Assembly: GCA_022729275.1 (NCBI GenBank)
Contig: JALDAH010000002.1
Span: 1 to 36,658, forward strand
From: Candidatus Nanoanaerosalina archaeon
GTDB taxonomy: Archaea > Nanohalarchaeota > Nanosalinia > Nanosalinales > Nanoanaerosalinaceae
DNA: 36,658 nucleotides
Direction: 5' to 3'
Shown here: piece by piece, positions 6,995 through 15,547 of the stretch
Layout of the letters: each line of letters starts with the position of its first letter
Numbering within the stretch: the stretch's first letter is position 1
Made by a program: the position numbers and the translations under genes
The notes under the pieces: generated by a model
What the model saw: only the letters and a program-made list of their open reading frames with translations
The model's database searches: none
Told to the model about the DNA's origin: nothing

Positions 6995-7414
6995 CTATGG
7001 TCCTGCAGCAAGCTCCTCTAAAAGATCAACATAACCCGGCCATGTATGAAGTAAATCGGTCTGAGTTACTATACCAACCACTTCTCCGGATCCTGAAACA
7101 ATAGGAACTCTAGAAATATCGTTCTTGATCATTTTTACCGCCACATCATAAACATTATCGGATTCAAAACTGACTATCACATCTTCCGTCATGATATCCT
7201 TGACTTTGATCTCGGATACATCCTCCCCTTCTGCCACTACTTTATATAATATGTCTTTTCCAGCTATTATACCTATCACTTCATTGTTTTCTACTACAGC
7301 TAATCCTCTTACATCTTTTTCATTCATTTCTTGGGCTGCTTCTTTTATAGAAGCATTTTTATCGATTCCATATACATCATTGCTCATTATTTCGCTGACA
7401 CTTAGTTTGTTCAT
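6995..7414 (-). CDS. Tandem CBS-domain protein
   Basis: The protein (139 residues from the ATG at 7414; a TTG at 7435 would add 7) consists of two CBS domains. The first runs from SEIMSNDVYGIDKNASIKEA through VRGLAVVENNEVIGIIAGKD. The second runs from VKDIMTEDVIVSFESDNV through ISRVPIVSGSGEVVGIVTQTDLL. Paired CBS domains form an adenine-nucleotide-binding module that usually senses AMP, ATP or SAM. Stand-alone archaeal versions are regulators of unknown target. I prefer the ATG because a TATA-like TTTTAATTA at about 7446-7438 lies ~25 nt before it, fitting a leaderless message. Its upstream side faces the ORB-like array. Confidence 0.85.
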   Translation of the reverse strand: MNKLSVSEIMSNDVYGIDKNASIKEAAQEMNEKDVRGLAVVENNEVIGIIAGKDILYKVVAEGEDVSEIKVKDIMTEDVIVSFESDNVYDVAVKMIKNDISRVPIVSGSGEVVGIVTQTDLLHTWPGYVDLLEELAAGP

Positions 7415-7507
7415 ACCTAATTTTTTATTCCTCAACTAATTAAAACTAACTATCACGTAAGAAATATGAAACAAAAAATGAATGTGAAATTAAACTCTGA
7501 ACGACAC

Positions 7508-7801
7508 ACCCCCTTATTTCATCTGGAGAAAAAGGTGTTATTAAAACCTGGAAAAGTTTTATCAAAACAACCCCTTCATTTCTATTAAAATTGTTATTGT
7601 AAAATAACAACATTTAGTTGGCGTGTTGGACTCTGTAAACAGAAAAAAACTTCATATGCAGATACTAAAAAACAATAATTTACAACACAACAATACATAT
7701 AAACCCCCTTCCATGGAAAAAAGCAGTGTGAACAAAAAACATATATACCCCCCTATTTCATGTGCAGAAAAACTTATAAAACCCTTCTATGTATGGAAAA
7801 G
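7508..7801 (-). other. Array of origin-recognition-box-like elements (candidate replication origin DNA)
   Basis: The 375 bp gap between the CBS gene and polC has no credible gene. On the plus strand it contains five imperfect copies of an ACCCC...TTTC...TGGAAA pattern, which is the reverse complement of the archaeal ORB consensus (TTTCCA..GGAAAC.AA.GGGGT). Copy 1 starts at 7508 (ACCCCCTTATTTCATCTGG) and copy 2 at 7570 (ACCCCTTCATTTCTATT). Copy 3 starts at 7703 (ACCCCCTTCCATGGAAAAAA), copy 4 at 7747 (ACCCCCCTATTTCATGTGC) and copy 5 near 7780 (AACCCTTCTATGTATGGAAA). All face the same way. Between copies 2 and 3 lies an AT-rich stretch. Orc1/Cdc6 binds such boxes at archaeal origins, and the initiator gene lies in the adjacent operon. 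Confidence 0.55.
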
Positions 7802-7815
7802 AAAATGAAAAAAAT
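7801..7815 (-). terminator. Oligo-T terminator after polC
   Basis: On the minus strand the polC stop TAA is followed directly by TTTTTTTCATTTTC, a typical archaeal T-tract terminator. It would end the cdc6-polB-polC transcript before the ORB-like array. Confidence 0.5.
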
Positions 7816-10800
7816 TATTTAGATGTGAACTGACCAAGACTGGACTGCCTGTCAGCTCTGCCGAATAAAGATATAATCTGGTCCTTTAAAAGATAAATAT
7901 ACTGTCTTCTATAATTAGAAACCTTAAATTCATCAGCTATTTCCTCAGAGGGTTCAAGATATTTTCTTATAGCGCCTTCAGAAACTGTCAGAAGTATTCT
8001 GCCTCCGCATCTTGTACATACTCCTCTCAAAGGAACTCTCCTGAACTTTTCATTACAGTTCACACATCGGAATCTCTGCCTAGAAAAAGCGTTCAAGTTT
8101 CCCTTTATATCAGGTATAAAATGCTCTGTCAATAAAAGCTCGGCCAACATATCTTCATTGACGGATTTTATTTTTTTCCCGAGATCAAGTTGTGTCTGAA
8201 CTTTTTCGGACATCTCTCCAAGAGTAACATAGTTAGACTGAACAGGACCGTCTTCTATGTCTTTAGTAGGGTGTGTAAAATCAAAATCAAAAGACTGGTT
8301 TTTTTCGATCAAGTTCTCAGCAAGACCTATATTTAACTCGAAAGGAGAACAGAAGTTTTGGGATTTTTCATAAAGTTCCAAGGGATACTCAGAAACCACG
8401 TCAACGTTCCATGATTCATCATCAACCTCGTCAGGATGTAGAACTGTTGAAAGGATTAAAGGAGCGTCCATGGTTCTAGAACCTGTGCTGTCCGGTAAAA
8501 ACTGTCTAGAAAAGTTTAATAAAGCATCCATCAAAAGTATTACCGAATCCTCATCTCCGTCGCAGTTTCTTCTTTTTGCAGCATGCCAGTAAGGGTGTGC
8601 ATAAGTGCCCTTTGCATCGGCAAAACCTATTATCCTTCCAACTATGCCTCCGGATGTGTGAGGTGCAAGACCTATCACAAGCTCCCCTACCAGGTCTTCT
8701 GCTTTTTCAAAGTTGTAAAAAGAATCCAGTCCATAAAATTTTTCAAGTAGTTCATCAACGAACTTAGAAACGTTTAGAAGGTATTCATCGGCGGAAAAGT
8801 TGTAGCTGTTGTTGGATAAAACTATGTCTTGCGGCTTTAATACCAATACCTGATCGTCTCTTTCAAGTTTTTCTCCATTCACATCTTTTTTGTAACCCAG
8901 TTCTCTCAATTTATCAACAGAGGTTCCTATTTCACAAGGTTTAAAATGTGTAAGCGTCAAATCAGTTGAATCATATCTTACTGTGCCGTCCTTGTTGACA
9001 TATAGGTCGTACTTTTCTCTCAAAAGACCTTTCTCTATCGGTTCAACATGCCTTAGTTTACCGGTTACTTTTTTCGGTGACTTCAAAAGTTCTGGAAGAA
9101 CCCTCAAACCAAGATTTCTCTTTGCCTTGTTCATAAGTTCCTTGACCGGTATCTTGGTCTTTTTACTTCTCGACGTTTCTCCGCCACAGTTTCCGCATTT
9201 ATTTTCTTTACCTCTTTTACCACATTTTTTACACGTCCTCACCGGTTCGGATTTTTTCCCACAGTAAGGACAGTAGGAGAAATGAACTGTTCTGTTGCAT
9301 TCAGTGCAGAAATTATGTATTATTTCCTCGTTAACCGTTCCGTGTTCGCCATAACTTCTCATAAAATTACGCATTCTTCCTCCTTCCTCAGATCCACAGG
9401 GGAAAAGAAAGTGGGGGTCTCCTTTTAAAGACCTTCTCTCGGCTTTCTCCGGTCTTCCCATCCTTGCTCCTATATACACGGAATCTCTTTCTCGGATTTC
9501 AACTCCCAAAACATCCGAGATGCCTTTTATTATGCTTTCTTCAAAATCGCTTAAATCTGTTTTTTCAGGTTCCAGAGACCTATAAAGAATCTTAGAATCC
9601 TTTTCAGACAATATTATTTGTTGGCCGGATATTTCATGCTGAACAAAAAGTTCCTCAAGAGGTTTCTTAGCGGATTTTCCTAGCTTTAGCTTTTCGCCTT
9701 TATCAAAATCTGCTTTTTCAACTTCTTCATAAAGTTTTTTGAACAGTTCAAAATCTATACCAGACCAGAAAAACGTCATCCAGGGATGCAAAGGAACTTC
9801 TAATTTCTCCGATATTTTTATAGCTTCTTCAAAAGTAGGTTGTCCAAAAGGTCTTTTGATAAACTTCTTGATATCGAGATCTTTTTTTCCGTTTTTTTCA
9901 AGTGCTTTCCTCACATCCTTGGACCACCACTCAACAACATAAGGGGAAGGCACAAGATCTTTGCCATTCTCCACGAATTCTCCAAATGGAACAAGAACAT
10001 CTCCAAGGAAAAGAATCTCATCAATATCTCCTATGATCTCTCTGGCTTCCTCTCTGCTGTTTATACTCAAAACACTTCCGTCCTCCAGTCTTACAACAGG
10101 GCCTTCCACTGAATCGCAAGGTGTTGAAACAGTTGCCTTTCCAGGATATTCCATCTTTAGCTGTGTTCCGAGAGCCATAAACCTCTCAGTAACTTCCATT
10201 GTAGCAGGGTGGAAAGAAAGAGCTGCAAGACCTCCGGTCCTCGATCTTCCATATCTTATCCTGAAACCTCCTCTAACACCTGGAAAAGAAAAAATAGGTC
10301 TGCCCGCGACTACATGTTCCAAAAACTTGTCCGAAGCTTCATAAATTTTTTCTCCCTCGTCTTCTTCCTCAGCCTCTTCGGTACCGTTTCCATTATCTGA
10401 ATGTATTTCTTTCTGTAATTCCAGATAATCTTCGACCCATGACCAGTTTTCTATCCCAAAATCCTCTCCATAATTGTTTACTCTTTTCTTTATTTTTGGA
10501 GCTTTTAGTGGAAGACCATCAAGGTATATCAGACACATACCGCCTCTAATTCTGTTTGTATCCACTCTTTCTAAATCTTTGTAACTTGAAACTTCAAGGC
10601 TTTCTGTAGGAGTTCCGGTAATTTCAACAGGGACGTTCTCAGCTATAAAACGAGTTTCTTTTCTTTCAGGAGTGTACTGTTTTGTAGTGATCCTTGTAAA
10701 ATAATCCTCTACCTCAACAGCATACCTTTCGATTTCATCATCTCTTATCTTGAATCTTTCCAGACCGATGTTTTTTCTGATATAATCAGCCAGTAAAACA

Positions 10801-11291
10801 GACATTGCAGAAGCGGTTCCTCCTGCAGATCTTATAGGCCCTGCATACGAAACAGCCAGATACTTTGATCCATCATCATTTCTCTTTATGAATGTGTCGG
10901 ATATTCCTTCCAAAGGTGCTGTAACAATACCTCCTGTTATATAAGCGAGTCCTACTCTTATACCTGCATCCACAGCGTTTTCGAGTGATTCAAACTTAAC
11001 AAACTTTCCGCTCGCTATTTCCTCTCCTATCTTGAAAGCCACTCTTTCGTCATTTTTTCCATACTCTTTTTCCAGTTCTTCTATCCTTTGCTCCGCTCCA
11101 CAACCTTCAAGTTCAGGATAAAGAGACGCTGATATCAGTCCCAAAGATTTAGCTGCTAGATTTTCTGCAACAGGGATATCGACATTTTTTTCCGGGTCTT
11201 TTCCTTTTGACCTAGCTTTTTCAGCTACTACATATGCCTTCTCAGTCTTTTCCTCTATATCATTAAAATACTGTTCCATCCGTTCTACCAA
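7815..11291 (-). CDS. polC: DNA polymerase D large subunit DP2
   Basis: The 1158-residue protein is the catalytic subunit of the archaeal replicative polymerase PolD. The active-site block WHAAKRRNCDGDEDS is at about residues 902-917, with the metal-binding acidic residues in NCDGDEDS. A cysteine-rich zinc region (CTECNRT, CPYCGKK, CKKCGKR, CGNCGG) lies at about 660-715. A C-terminal zinc module (CVNCNEK, CTRCGG) lies near 1075-1095. The last residues QSSLGQF fit a PCNA-interacting PIP box. No intein interrupts the active site, although that site hosts inteins in several archaea. GAGGTG at 11304-11299 lies 7 nt before a TTG at 11291, which supports that start; an ATG at 11279 is the alternative. 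It is the last gene of the cdc6-polB-polC operon. Confidence 0.97.
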   Translation of the reverse strand: MVERMEQYFNDIEEKTEKAYVVAEKARSKGKDPEKNVDIPVAENLAAKSLGLISASLYPELEGCGAEQRIEELEKEYGKNDERVAFKIGEEIASGKFVKFESLENAVDAGIRVGLAYITGGIVTAPLEGISDTFIKRNDDGSKYLAVSYAGPIRSAGGTASAMSVLLADYIRKNIGLERFKIRDDEIERYAVEVEDYFTRITTKQYTPERKETRFIAENVPVEITGTPTESLEVSSYKDLERVDTNRIRGGMCLIYLDGLPLKAPKIKKRVNNYGEDFGIENWSWVEDYLELQKEIHSDNGNGTEEAEEEDEGEKIYEASDKFLEHVVAGRPIFSFPGVRGGFRIRYGRSRTGGLAALSFHPATMEVTERFMALGTQLKMEYPGKATVSTPCDSVEGPVVRLEDGSVLSINSREEAREIIGDIDEILFLGDVLVPFGEFVENGKDLVPSPYVVEWWSKDVRKALEKNGKKDLDIKKFIKRPFGQPTFEEAIKISEKLEVPLHPWMTFFWSGIDFELFKKLYEEVEKADFDKGEKLKLGKSAKKPLEELFVQHEISGQQIILSEKDSKILYRSLEPEKTDLSDFEESIIKGISDVLGVEIRERDSVYIGARMGRPEKAERRSLKGDPHFLFPCGSEEGGRMRNFMRSYGEHGTVNEEIIHNFCTECNRTVHFSYCPYCGKKSEPVRTCKKCGKRGKENKCGNCGGETSRSKKTKIPVKELMNKAKRNLGLRVLPELLKSPKKVTGKLRHVEPIEKGLLREKYDLYVNKDGTVRYDSTDLTLTHFKPCEIGTSVDKLRELGYKKDVNGEKLERDDQVLVLKPQDIVLSNNSYNFSADEYLLNVSKFVDELLEKFYGLDSFYNFEKAEDLVGELVIGLAPHTSGGIVGRIIGFADAKGTYAHPYWHAAKRRNCDGDEDSVILLMDALLNFSRQFLPDSTGSRTMDAPLILSTVLHPDEVDDESWNVDVVSEYPLELYEKSQNFCSPFELNIGLAENLIEKNQSFDFDFTHPTKDIEDGPVQSNYVTLGEMSEKVQTQLDLGKKIKSVNEDMLAELLLTEHFIPDIKGNLNAFSRQRFRCVNCNEKFRRVPLRGVCTRCGGRILLTVSEGAIRKYLEPSEEIADEFKVSNYRRQYIYLLKDQIISLFGRADRQSSLGQFTSK

Positions 11292-11325
11292 CCATATACA
11301 CCTCTAAATGTTTTAATCAACAATT

Positions 11326-12723
11326 TTAAACCTCCTTAACCTTAACATCTCTAGTCATGAGGTTTACCATAGCTATTTTCCCAGGATCTGGTTTGTGGCC
11401 CATCCTTTTCTGAAAAGAAGTCTGGCTCTGCATAGTTCCTGAAGAAATTAAATTAATGCCTTTATAGTTTGAAATGCTGAATCCGTGTGTATGACCCATA
11501 ACAAATATGTCAGGAACCATATCTATAACCAAATAATCTCTATCCTCAGGGCTCAAAAGATTAGAACCATACATAGGCGCAAGATGTCTTCTCTTTATAT
11601 AATCCACCATGCATCTGCACGGATCCTCATAAGCGTTCTCCCTAAGATCAGGTATCGAATCAACGTGTCCATCAAAAGAATAACCGTGGTACAATAAAAC
11701 TCGTATCCCTCCTGAAGAAAATCCATGTATAGTAACGGTTGCAGGATTGGAAAGGAAATGCACGTTTTCACGGTCATGTAATTCAGAACATACTTTCCTT
11801 GGTAAAGGTGGTTGAGGTTCTGCCATCCTTACAACATCGTGGTTTCCTGGTGTTACGACAACCTGTATGTGTTCGGGAATCACATCTACAAATTCTCTGA
11901 ATTCATCGTACTGTGAATAAACGTCATGAACATCAAGATCGTTCTCCTGTCCAGGATAATTTCCTATGCCTTCAACAATATCACCGTTTAAAAAAATATA
12001 TCCTATCTTATTCGCAACTCCTTTACCGGAACAAACCCACTCAGCGAACTTCAAAGCTTTGTTTCCAAAAGCGTCCTTTGAACCGAAATGTAGATCTGAC
12101 AGGAACGCAGCATAAACCTCTTCATCGGTTTCACCGTACTCTCTTGAAAGAGGTACATCCGGTCTTATCACTTCGCTTGCAAAAACAATATCATCTCCAA
12201 CAACTCCTTTAAATCCAACCACTTCATCTGAGACGATCCATTCACCCTCATCTTCATCAACAAGAACTTTAGTCATACCTGTATCATCTTCTACATAAAC
12301 TATCCAACGACCGCTGTTAACCTTGTACTTTCTTGAAACCATTCCTATTATAGAAACATCTTCCCTGTCATTGTAACCTTTCAATCTTCCTATTGAAATA
12401 GCATCTGATAATTCAACCCTGTTCATCAAAAATTCTTTCAGTCTGAAAAACCTGTCATTGAAATACTGAACAAACTCATCAACATCTTTACCCTCTTCTT
12501 TCCCTGTAAAACACTTTTCTATAACTATATCAGTTTCTAAACCATTCTCATAACATTTCTTGTTTTTTCTTATTTCTGAAAGTGATTCCTCGTCAATATG
12601 ATCTATGTTTTTTTCTGACTCCATAATTCTATAAAAATCTCTCTCAGAAATATAATCAGCTACATCTGGACTTACAGTAATACCTTTTTTCAAAAATTTT
12701 TTTATCAAACTGTTTCCGTCCAT
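11326..12723 (-). CDS. polB: DNA polymerase D small subunit DP1 (3'-5' exonuclease)
   Basis: The 465-residue protein has an OB-fold at about 120-190 (DVSIIGMVSRKYK, WIVYVEDDTG) followed by a calcineurin-like phosphoesterase domain. Its metal-binding motifs are all present: SDLHFGS (D210, H212), NGDIVEG (D248), PGNHDVV (N294, H295), LLYHGYS and MGHTHGF. This is the Mre11-like proofreading nuclease subunit of PolD. It is shorter than many DP1 proteins because the variable N-terminal region is reduced. The start is the ATG at 12723; the preceding TTG codon is in frame. It lies 9 nt after the cdc6 stop and 34 nt before polC, as part of one operon. Confidence 0.95.
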   Translation of the reverse strand: MDGNSLIKKFLKKGITVSPDVADYISERDFYRIMESEKNIDHIDEESLSEIRKNKKCYENGLETDIVIEKCFTGKEEGKDVDEFVQYFNDRFFRLKEFLMNRVELSDAISIGRLKGYNDREDVSIIGMVSRKYKVNSGRWIVYVEDDTGMTKVLVDEDEGEWIVSDEVVGFKGVVGDDIVFASEVIRPDVPLSREYGETDEEVYAAFLSDLHFGSKDAFGNKALKFAEWVCSGKGVANKIGYIFLNGDIVEGIGNYPGQENDLDVHDVYSQYDEFREFVDVIPEHIQVVVTPGNHDVVRMAEPQPPLPRKVCSELHDRENVHFLSNPATVTIHGFSSGGIRVLLYHGYSFDGHVDSIPDLRENAYEDPCRCMVDYIKRRHLAPMYGSNLLSPEDRDYLVIDMVPDIFVMGHTHGFSISNYKGINLISSGTMQSQTSFQKRMGHKPDPGKIAMVNLMTRDVKVKEV

Positions 12724-12732
12724 CAAACAACC

Positions 12733-13926
12733 TCAGATATAAAACTTGTTTTTTAGAATGTTGTCCAGTTTTTCAACTATGCTTTTATCAAGGTCAACAG
12801 ATATTTTTCTTGTTCTTCCATATCTGCCTTTAGAAACTACTCTAGCATTTATAACCCCTAACATGTCAAGTTCAGCAATTAGATCACTCACTCTCCTCTG
12901 GGTTAATGGTTTACTTCCTGCTCTTCTGGCCATATCTTGATAATCTTTATATACATCTCCTGTATGTATTTCTCCTTCATCCATGTTTATTATTGTATAT
13001 AAAATTATTTGAGAATGTTTTGGTTGGCTTCTAACAGCTTCTACAACTCTATCTTTTTCTATTTTATCTTGTGCTCGATCAACATGTTTTGTTGTAACTT
13101 TTTTTTCATCTTCTCTTTCGGCAAGTTCCCCTGCTACTCTTAAAAGATCTATAGCTCTTCTTGCATCTCCGTGTTCTGAAGCTGCTAGTGCAGAACATTT
13201 TGAAATAACGCCGTTATCAAGAACCTCTTCGTTAAACCCTTCTTCACATCTCTGTTTAAGAATTCTTTTCAGTTCCATTCCATCATATGGAGGAAAAATT
13301 ATTTCTTCCTCTGAAAGAGAACTTTTTACCCTGGCATCTATATAATCAACGAAGTTAAGATCGTTTGAAATTCCTATAAGAGATACTTTTGTGGATTTTA
13401 AATCATCATTTACCCTTGTAAGGTTATACAAAAAATCATCTCCAATTTTACGTACAAGCGCATCTATCTCGTCAAGAACTAAAATAACAACCCCTGTTTT
13501 ATCTTCTAAAGCTTCAAAAAATCTTTCATATACTGCATCTGTAGGTAACCCTGTTGCTGGAACTTCTGCTCCAAGCTCTCTTGCTAATTTTGCTGATAAC
13601 CTGTATTCTGTATCAGCAACTTTCTTCATTTTGCAGTTAATATAAACAACATTTAATTTGCTGGAACCATTTCCAGCTACTTTCATTAATTCTTCGCAAA
13701 CATGTTTTGTGACAAGTGTTTTTCCCGTACCCACAGTACCATAAACAAAAACATTTGATGGATCATTTCCTTTAAGACATGGAGCAAGAATTGAAGCTAA
13801 TTCATCTACCTGTTTATCCCTGTGTAAAATATTATCAGGATGGAAATTTGTGGATAATACATCTTTATTTTTAAAAATAGATTCTCTCTCAAGATATTCT
13901 GTAAATTTCTCCTGAAGTGAACTCAT
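12733..13926 (-). CDS. cdc6: Orc1/Cdc6 replication initiator
   Basis: The 397-residue AAA+ protein contains Walker A GTVGTGKT (63-70), Walker B VLDEIDAL (D152, E153), sensor 1 GISND (N188) and the sensor 2 region GDARRAIDLL (253-262). A C-terminal winged-helix domain (about 300-390) includes SKPLTQRRVSDLIAEL. It binds origin recognition boxes and loads MCM. It heads the operon with polB and polC. The 300 bp upstream of its ATG carry two inverted ORB-like sequences and AT-rich palindromes, the usual position of an archaeal origin next to its initiator gene. Nothing in the motifs suggests inactivation. Confidence 0.97.
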   Translation of the reverse strand: MSSLQEKFTEYLERESIFKNKDVLSTNFHPDNILHRDKQVDELASILAPCLKGNDPSNVFVYGTVGTGKTLVTKHVCEELMKVAGNGSSKLNVVYINCKMKKVADTEYRLSAKLARELGAEVPATGLPTDAVYERFFEALEDKTGVVILVLDEIDALVRKIGDDFLYNLTRVNDDLKSTKVSLIGISNDLNFVDYIDARVKSSLSEEEIIFPPYDGMELKRILKQRCEEGFNEEVLDNGVISKCSALAASEHGDARRAIDLLRVAGELAEREDEKKVTTKHVDRAQDKIEKDRVVEAVRSQPKHSQIILYTIINMDEGEIHTGDVYKDYQDMARRAGSKPLTQRRVSDLIAELDMLGVINARVVSKGRYGRTRKISVDLDKSIVEKLDNILKNKFYI

Positions 13927-13970
13927 TTTAACAACCGTTGAATTAACATAGAAAGACTAATTTTAAAACA

Positions 13971-14027
13971 GTTTCCACTTGAAACAAGGTAGTTCTACAC
14001 CACCACCCCTTTGTTTCCTATGGAAAT
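13971..14027. other. Inverted pair of origin recognition boxes upstream of cdc6 (candidate oriC)
   Basis: On the plus strand TTTCCACTTGAAACAAGGT at 13972-13990 resembles an ORB with a weakened G-tail. On the minus strand, ATTTCCATAGGAAACAAAGG followed by GGT (14027-14005) matches the archaeal ORB consensus (inverted TTTCC/GGAAAC core plus AAAGGGGT) almost perfectly. The two boxes face each other 14 bp apart. The site lies 45-101 bp before the cdc6 start codon. Orc1/Cdc6 proteins of diverse archaea bind this sequence class, so this is a strong candidate origin element; function is inferred. Confidence 0.72.
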
Positions 14028-14049
14028 ATAGTAATAATAACAATATAAG

Positions 14050-14230
14050 TATAACAGTGTTATATTATGATTATATTATGTTTTTTCTCTTGTTTAAATC
14101 TCCATATGAAATTAAGGTGTGATACCTTAAAAAAATATAACAATGTTATATTTTTTGATTTTATTTTATTTCACAGAAAATGAATATATAACTATGTTAT
14201 GTGAAATAAAATTTATATAACACTGTTATA
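14050..14230. repeat. Four TATAACANTGTTATA palindromes, hairpin and 13-bp inverted repeat
   Basis: Palindromes of the form TATAACANTGTTATA occur at 14050-14064, 14136-14150 and 14216-14230 (all perfect), with a variant at 14187-14200 (TATAACTATGTTAT). A fifth perfect copy is at 15484-15498. Between them is a perfect 7-bp stem TTAAGGT/ACCTTAA (14112-14130). A perfect 13-bp inverted repeat ATTTTATTTCACA/TGTGAAATAAAAT (14163-14175 and 14200-14212) also encloses the variant palindrome. The stretch is extremely AT-rich, as expected of a duplex-unwinding region, and may also contain operators for a dimeric regulator. Confidence 0.6.
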
Positions 14231-14235
14231 TTATT

Positions 14236-15420
14236 CTAGAGGAGTAATACAGGTATAATTATACATGACATCAATAATGATTTTTTTGCATCCAGACGTG
14301 AACTTATTAGACCTACACCGGTTGAAATGAAATAAATACTTACACCTGTGTGACCTGTCATATATAGTATCAGGAGAAGAAGTAATGTAATTATAGTGAT
14401 TTTTATTATTTTTTCATCTATTTTTTCTAAAATGAAAGAGAACATGAAAACTATTTTTTTACTTAATAACAACGTTAAACCTGAACTTATAATTCCAACA
14501 GAAATAATATACAATATTTTGATTTTTTCAGTGGAATAATTTGAAATAATGAAATCAGCAAGACCTGTTCTACTCCTAAGACTTGTTAAAATAATAATCA
14601 TTGAAGTAATAATATTAGTAGTATTTACAGATCCAAGTGCAGACATGAATTCTAGTCTATCCTCAGTATCAAGTACAGTAGCTGTGGATGAAGGACCTAT
14701 TCCAGGTAAAACAGATGAAAATATTCCTGCTATAAATCCCTTGAAACCTCCGACAAAATTTTTTTTATTGGGAAAAAAGAAATTAATTTTTTGAACAGGA
14801 AAATCATTACTAAATTTTTTTACCAGCAAAGGAGTTCCAAAAAGACCAGCAAACATAGGAAGGAAAGCTTCAGAAGTTCCTATTGAATTTATATTAAATA
14901 CTATCAAACCCACTAAAGAACCTAAAAAAACAGTTAATAAACCTTCTCTTATTTTTTTACAACTTAATATTATGTAGAAAAGAATAATTATTATAATAAA
15001 ATTTTGAATATATGATATGATTTCTAAAAAATAATTATAGAAAAAATAAAGAGGATATAAAAACAAGCAAGTGATTATAACTCCTGTTATAGATCCGTAG
15101 TAAGTTGTAAAAAAAGCCTTTGATCCTTCTCCTTTTAACACAAATTTTTTACCAGGTAATGTTATTAAAGGAGAATTTTCGTCAGGTATACCTATGAAAA
15201 TAGAAGGGCCATGATTTATCAGGCTATGAGTTATACCAATACCAAGAGCAAACATCACACCGTTTATACCATCTATAGAATAAACCATCAATACAGAAAA
15301 CACTGTGTTAGGATGAACACCAGGAAGACTTCCAGTAACAAGTCCTGAAAGACAACCTATTAATGCAAATATAACAGGATGAAGTATTGTTCACACACCT
15401 AGTGAAAAAAAGATCTCCAT
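14236..15420 (-). CDS. TctA-family membrane protein, interrupted by an in-frame TGA at codon 10
   Basis: From the ATG at 15420 the frame reads MEIFFSLGV, then TGA (15393-15391), then TILHPVIFALIGCLSGLVT and GSLPGVHPNT. It then runs open for 355 further codons. The protein has about ten hydrophobic segments. Paired glycine/proline motifs (SGLVTGSLPGVHPN near the N-terminus and GIFSSVLPGIGPSSTATVL in the middle) are typical of the archaeal TctA-like (DUF112) family, related to the large membrane subunit of tripartite tricarboxylate transporters. No TctB or TctC partner is nearby. The first usable start after the TGA is a GTG at 15303, which would remove the first conserved motif. The gene is therefore a recent pseudogene, a sequence error or a read-through case. 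It is more AT-rich than its neighbours. Confidence 0.7.
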
Positions 15421-15483
15421 ATAATTTTTCAGGTTAATACAAAAAAATATTCATTATACTAATGTTTTCATAAATAAATGAAA

Positions 15484-15498
15484 TATAACAGTGTTATA
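15484..15498. promoter_or_regulatory. TATAACAGTGTTATA palindrome between the TctA-like gene and NAC
   Basis: This perfect odd palindrome (centre G) is identical to the one at 14050-14064. It lies 64 bp before the TctA-like ATG and 50 bp before the NAC ATG, in the divergent intergenic region. It may be an operator shared with the copies upstream of cdc6. Binding protein unknown. Confidence 0.45.
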
Positions 15499-15547
15499 TG
15501 ATGGTTATGATTAAAAAGTGTGGAGTTAAAATAAACTGGTGATAATT

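Noticed and set aside
7508..7801. CRISPR array
   Set aside because: The repeated elements are imperfect, irregularly spaced (about 34-133 bp) and resemble ORBs; no identical direct repeats or cas genes are present.
7623..7808. 61-codon plus-strand ORF in the polC/CBS gap
   Set aside because: Composition is dominated by Asn/Lys/Ser from AT-rich DNA, it has no ribosome-binding site or TATA support, and it overlaps the ORB-like elements.
7815..11291. Intein in DP2
   Set aside because: The active-site region runs without interruption and the total length is normal for an intein-free DP2.
14236..15420. TGA read as tryptophan or selenocysteine throughout the window
   Set aside because: TGA terminates several other genes (for example aglB, ileS, the DHH gene, nop5) at the expected family lengths, and no selenocysteine insertion hairpin is evident; a local mutation or error is simpler.
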